From the NCBI GenBank assembly GCA_012727825.1, contig JAAYGH010000315.1, positions 1 through 8,891 on the forward strand: DNA of 8,891 nucleotides, in the 5' to 3' direction. The notes beneath the pieces were generated by a model. The model saw nothing but the letters and a program-made list of their open reading frames with translations, was not told the origin of the DNA and did not search any database. The position numbers were made by a program, and so were the translations under genes. Source of the stretch: Trueperella sp. (GTDB lineage: Bacteria; Actinomycetota; Actinomycetes; Actinomycetales; Actinomycetaceae). Positions 6,492 to 8,891 of the stretch are shown here, piece by piece (position 1 is the stretch's first letter; every line of letters starts with the position of its first letter).

Positions 6492-7576
6492 TACGCGCCC
6501 CTTCCTGTGGTACCGAATTGAATGGAGAAACGGACATCGCCTTCAACCATGTCGCGCATGTCGTCGATCGAGTTGCGCAGCATAAGCGTGCGCTCAATGC
6601 CCATACCGAACGCGAAACCGGTGTATTCATCCGGATCGATTCCGTTGTTCTTCAATACTTCGGGGTTGACCATGCCGCAGCCACCCCATTCGATCCAGCC
6701 TGCGCCTCCCTTTTTCTGCGGAAACCACAGGTCCATCTCAGCAGACGGCTCGGTGAACGGGAAGAACGACGGGCGTAGGCGCGTCTTTGCATCCGGGCCA
6801 AACATTGACTTCGCAAAGTGGTCGAGTGCGCCCTTGAGGTGCTCCATCGTCAGGCCTTTATCCACCGCGAGACCTTCGATTTGGTGGAACACCGGAGTGT
6901 GGGTGGCATCAAGTGCATCGGTGCGGAAGACCTTACCAGGGCACACGATATAGATAGGCGGCTGGTTGTCGAGCATGACGCGCGACTGCACCGGCGACGT
7001 ATGGGTGCGCAGAACAAGTCCCGAGGTGTCCGCAACGGGCACAGTCTCATCCGCACCGACCCGATCCACCCCCGCCACATAGAAGGTGTCCTGCATCTGA
7101 CGTGCGGGATGGTCCGGCCCGAAGTTCAGGGAATCAAAGTTCAACCACTCGTGCTCGAGTTCGGGTCCCTCAGCGACTTCCCAACCCATGGCGACGAACA
7201 CATCGGAGATGTCCTCCATGAGTACTGGTAGCGGATGGCGCGCTCCCTGCGGGTTGCGGCGGGTGGGCACTGTGACATCCACGCGCTCTTCACGCAGTAC
7301 ACGCTCCTGATCCGCCTCTTCAAGGCGCGCCGTAGCGCTAGCCAACGCCGTCTGGATTTCTTTACGCGCCGCGCCAAGCAGTTTGCCCGCGGTCGGTTTG
7401 TCAGCCTTGTCGAGGTTACGGATCTGCATATTTGCGTGCGTGATGGGCGCGTTGTCACCGCTGTGTGCGAGCCGTGCCTCTTTCAGTTCCTCAAGGCTCG
7501 CCGCGCTGGAGAATGCCGCCTGTGCATCCTCGACGGCGCGGGCAATCCCAGCCTCGTCGAGTGGATTGAGAGTCAT
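6491..7576 (-). CDS. pheS: PheS, phenylalanyl-tRNA synthetase alpha subunit
   Basis: The 361-residue catalytic alpha subunit carries the class II active site. An N-terminal helical/coiled-coil arm (about 1-95) is followed by the catalytic domain: HTSPVQSR (192-199), [20 protein letters not shown] (212-231, motif 2 region), FTEPSAEMD (274-282), [13 protein letters not shown] (293-305), and motif 3 [20 protein letters not shown] (320-339). The Ala of GFAFG, which sizes the phenylalanine pocket, is the usual residue. The frame is open to 7600, but ATG 7574-7576 has a good AGGGAAAGG site (7582-7590) 5 nt upstream and starts the protein as the family does, so it is preferred. It is the first gene of a pheS-pheT operon. 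No T-box or Phe-rich leader peptide is visible upstream. Confidence 0.97.
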   Translation of the reverse strand: MTLNPLDEAGIARAVEDAQAAFSSAASLEELKEARLAHSGDNAPITHANMQIRNLDKADKPTAGKLLGAARKEIQTALASATARLEEADQERVLREERVDVTVPTRRNPQGARHPLPVLMEDISDVFVAMGWEVAEGPELEHEWLNFDSLNFGPDHPARQMQDTFYVAGVDRVGADETVPVADTSGLVLRTHTSPVQSRVMLDNQPPIYIVCPGKVFRTDALDATHTPVFHQIEGLAVDKGLTMEHLKGALDHFAKSMFGPDAKTRLRPSFFPFTEPSAEMDLWFPQKKGGAGWIEWGGCGMVNPEVLKNNGIDPDEYTGFAFGMGIERTLMLRNSIDDMRDMVEGDVRFSIQFGTTGRGA

Positions 7577-7744
7577 GTTTACCTTTCCCTTGCCCAGCAT
7601 GGATCGTGCCTGCCGGGTTACCGGTCATAGTCTAATCAACTGAGGTGCGCCAAGCGATTTACGACCAGTGTGCGATAACTGACCCCGACCATCACGCGCC
7701 AGTGGTCCCCGCCCACTCCGTTTCGAGACACTTTGAGGCTGCCC
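7577..7744 (-). promoter_or_regulatory. Upstream region of pheST with a possible -10 (TAGACT)
   Basis: This 168-nt gap separates the hydrolase stop from pheS and probably holds the pheST promoter. A TAGACT hexamer (minus strand, 7629-7634) matches the -10 consensus at 4 of 6 positions and would give a leader of about 45 nt, but no convincing -35 lies at the right distance. I see no T-box sequence, no run of Phe codons in a small ORF, and no strong terminator hairpin after the hydrolase gene. Confidence 0.25.
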
Positions 7745-8572
7745 TTACAGGTCGCGATCAGTTGCAATCGGCCCGGACCATTCATCGAGGCCGGACACAT
7801 CGATCGGAGGCCAGCCGTGCACGGCGCAGATCTCGTTGGCAAACTCCTGCGCCCACACCTCGTACCAGGGTGAGTTTGGATGGAACAGATCCGGCGCGTG
7901 GTAATCAAACATGTAGGTGCGCATCGGCATGTTGCGCGAGATAGTTCGGATGTCGACGACGTGGTGTCCCCCGTCGGTTGCCTGCTCCCCGATGATTGTT
8001 GAGAACGCGGCCGCTCTCTTCTCAGCTTCAAGCACGCCAAATGATGGAAGATTGAGCACAAAGGTTCCCGCAGGCAAGGCGTCCACCATTGCCTGATGAG
8101 CGGCAGTAAAAGATTCGTTAGAGACCCACGCTTGGCCGACGTCATTGCTTCCGATATCCAAGGTAACGACGTCGGGCTGAACCGGCTCTCCGGCGATTTG
8201 CAGACCCGCAAGCTGAGGGATCTGCGTGCCGAGCACCGACTGCACTGTGCCACCGGACAGCGAGAGGTTTAGGAGCGCGACCTCTCGGCCACTTCCCAGC
8301 GCAAGTGCTTGTGCCAGGCGCGGCACATAACCCTCGGTAATTTTACTCGCACCCAGACCCTGCGCGGCAGAGTCGCCAAACGCGACGTAGATGAGCGGCC
8401 GTTCCTTGCCTTCCTTGGCACGAGCATGAAGATCGTCAAGTGTGGCAACGAGGTGGCGCTCCCAGTACCTGCGAAATGGGGAATTCTGCCGACGAACAGA
8501 GCTCGTCTTGTGAAGGGCTGCCATTCCGGCGACACCGGTGGCCAACGTCGCAACGTATTTGCCAATACTCAT
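7745..8572 (-). CDS. SGNH/GDSL-type hydrolase (lipase/esterase-like)
   Basis: The 275-residue protein has all four SGNH blocks: FGDSAAQGLG with nucleophile Ser68, NLSLSGGTV (102-110) with Gly107, IGSND (140-144) with oxyanion-hole Asn143, and DLFHPN with Asp228 and His231 completing the triad. Such enzymes hydrolyse esters of lipids, cell-wall glycans or small metabolites; the substrate cannot be read here. Residues 5-20 (KYVATLATGVAGMAAL) are hydrophobic and followed by a basic stretch, so an N-terminal membrane anchor or signal-anchor is possible but short, with no lipobox or clear cleavage site. ATG 8570-8572 has no Shine-Dalgarno sequence; a TATGCT hexamer lies 6 nt upstream. The oxidoreductase gene ends only 22 nt upstream, so the two may also be co-transcribed. 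Confidence 0.88.
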   Translation of the reverse strand: MSIGKYVATLATGVAGMAALHKTSSVRRQNSPFRRYWERHLVATLDDLHARAKEGKERPLIYVAFGDSAAQGLGASKITEGYVPRLAQALALGSGREVALLNLSLSGGTVQSVLGTQIPQLAGLQIAGEPVQPDVVTLDIGSNDVGQAWVSNESFTAAHQAMVDALPAGTFVLNLPSFGVLEAEKRAAAFSTIIGEQATDGGHHVVDIRTISRNMPMRTYMFDYHAPDLFHPNSPWYEVWAQEFANEICAVHGWPPIDVSGLDEWSGPIATDRDL

Positions 8573-8578
8573 CGTTCT

Positions 8579-8584
8579 AGCATA
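8579..8584 (-). promoter_or_regulatory. Putative -10 element for a leaderless hydrolase mRNA
   Basis: TATGCT (minus strand) matches the -10 consensus at 4 of 6 positions and sits 6 nt before the hydrolase ATG, which lacks a ribosome-binding site. The -35 region is weak and would fall inside the upstream oxidoreductase gene, so a promoter here is only suggested. Confidence 0.28.
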
Positions 8585-8594
8585 TCGGGGCGAG

Positions 8595-8891
8595 TCAGCG
8601 TTCGCTCACGCCCCTCAAATATTGGTTCGGCCATGGAATATCCTCGTCCAGTTGCTGTGCCCAATGGCGCGGCACGTAGGGGTCGTGGAGCGCCACACGC
8701 CCGATGTAGACCACATCCGCGTTTTCTTCGTGCACCACGACGGCGGCCTGGTTGGCGTTCGCAATGAGTCCCGCAACGCCCGTCACGGTTCCCACCTCGT
8801 CTTTTATTCGCCGTGAGAACGGGACCTGGTAGCCGGCACCGGTGTGAACTTTGACGGGGAGGTTTCCACCACTCGACACGCTCCAGAAATC
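8595..8891 (-). CDS. Old Yellow Enzyme / YqjM-like NADH:flavin oxidoreductase (C-terminal 98 residues)
   Basis: The gene enters from the right edge, so only the C-terminal third of this FMN-dependent TIM-barrel ene-reductase is present. The fragment shows VSSGGN (5-10), the GAGYQVPFSRRIK strand-helix (18-30), the VAGLIANANQA FMN-phosphate region (39-49), ADVVYIGRVALHDPYVP (58-74) with the conserved Gly-Arg that holds the FMN phosphate, and a WPNQYLRG tail (87-94). The tail resembles YqjM-type enzymes, whose C-terminal arginine reaches the neighbouring subunit's active site. Substrates in this family are usually alpha,beta-unsaturated carbonyls or nitro compounds; the natural one here is unknown. 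The true start lies outside the window. Confidence 0.9.
   Translation of the reverse strand, partial: DFWSVSSGGNLPVKVHTGAGYQVPFSRRIKDEVGTVTGVAGLIANANQAAVVVHEENADVVYIGRVALHDPYVPRHWAQQLDEDIPWPNQYLRGVSER

Noticed and set aside
6522..6953. 143-codon plus-strand open frame (and 6818-7231) antisense to pheS
   Set aside because: The opposing strand encodes conserved PheS motifs throughout; the antisense frames show no protein family features.
7577..7744. T-box riboswitch or Phe-codon attenuator upstream of pheST
   Set aside because: I find no T-box consensus, no terminator-antiterminator pair with a T-run, and no short ORF with Phe codons in this gap.
7636..8253. 205-codon minus-strand open frame overlapping the SGNH hydrolase in another frame
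   Set aside because: It is Arg/Ser/Cys-rich with no motifs, while the overlapping frame holds all SGNH catalytic blocks. Its tail merely covers the pheS upstream gap.

Overview
This is an 8.9 kb chromosomal window with moderately high GC. It most likely comes from an actinobacterium, possibly of the Actinomycetaceae type (Trueperella/Arcanobacterium-like). That placement is inferred from protein style and from the pheST-near-argCJ gene order known in Actinobacteria (in Mycobacterium tuberculosis pheS-pheT lies just upstream of argC-argJ). No phage genes, insertion sequences, CRISPR arrays, rRNA or tRNA genes are visible.

Layout, left to right. (1) On the minus strand, the start of argJ (cut by the window edge) and complete argC, overlapping by 4 nt: the front of an arginine-biosynthesis operon. 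(2) A 133-nt divergent control region (1257-1389) with a -10 element directly before argC inside a candidate ARG box, three GCATGC palindromes, and a 6-bp dyad before the next gene. (3) On the plus strand, a two-gene unit: a SorC-family sugar-phosphate-sensing repressor and a divergent GpsA-like glycerol-3-phosphate dehydrogenase, coupled by a TAATG overlap and closed by a 12-bp GAAA-loop hairpin. (4) On the minus strand, a small carboxymuconolactone decarboxylase (CMD)-family protein. Its start codon lies in one arm of a long near-perfect hairpin (3830-3893). (5) On the minus strand, pheS-pheT, both subunits of phenylalanyl-tRNA synthetase, again coupled by TAATG. (6) On the minus strand, an Old-Yellow-Enzyme/YqjM-like flavin oxidoreductase (C-terminal part only) followed 22 nt later by an SGNH/GDSL hydrolase.

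How the genes relate. Most of the window is housekeeping: arginine biosynthesis and tRNA charging. The accessory part is the sorC-gpsA-like unit, in opposite orientation, and the CMD gene, which sit between pheST and argCJ where those operons are neighbours in other actinobacteria. The most notable non-coding features are the CMD hairpin, the argC/sorC control region, and three starts that lack a Shine-Dalgarno sequence but have a -10-like hexamer 6-7 nt upstream, suggesting leaderless mRNAs. I do not see a wholly new system. The best candidates for something undescribed are the SorC-controlled GpsA paralogue and the start-codon-sequestering hairpin.
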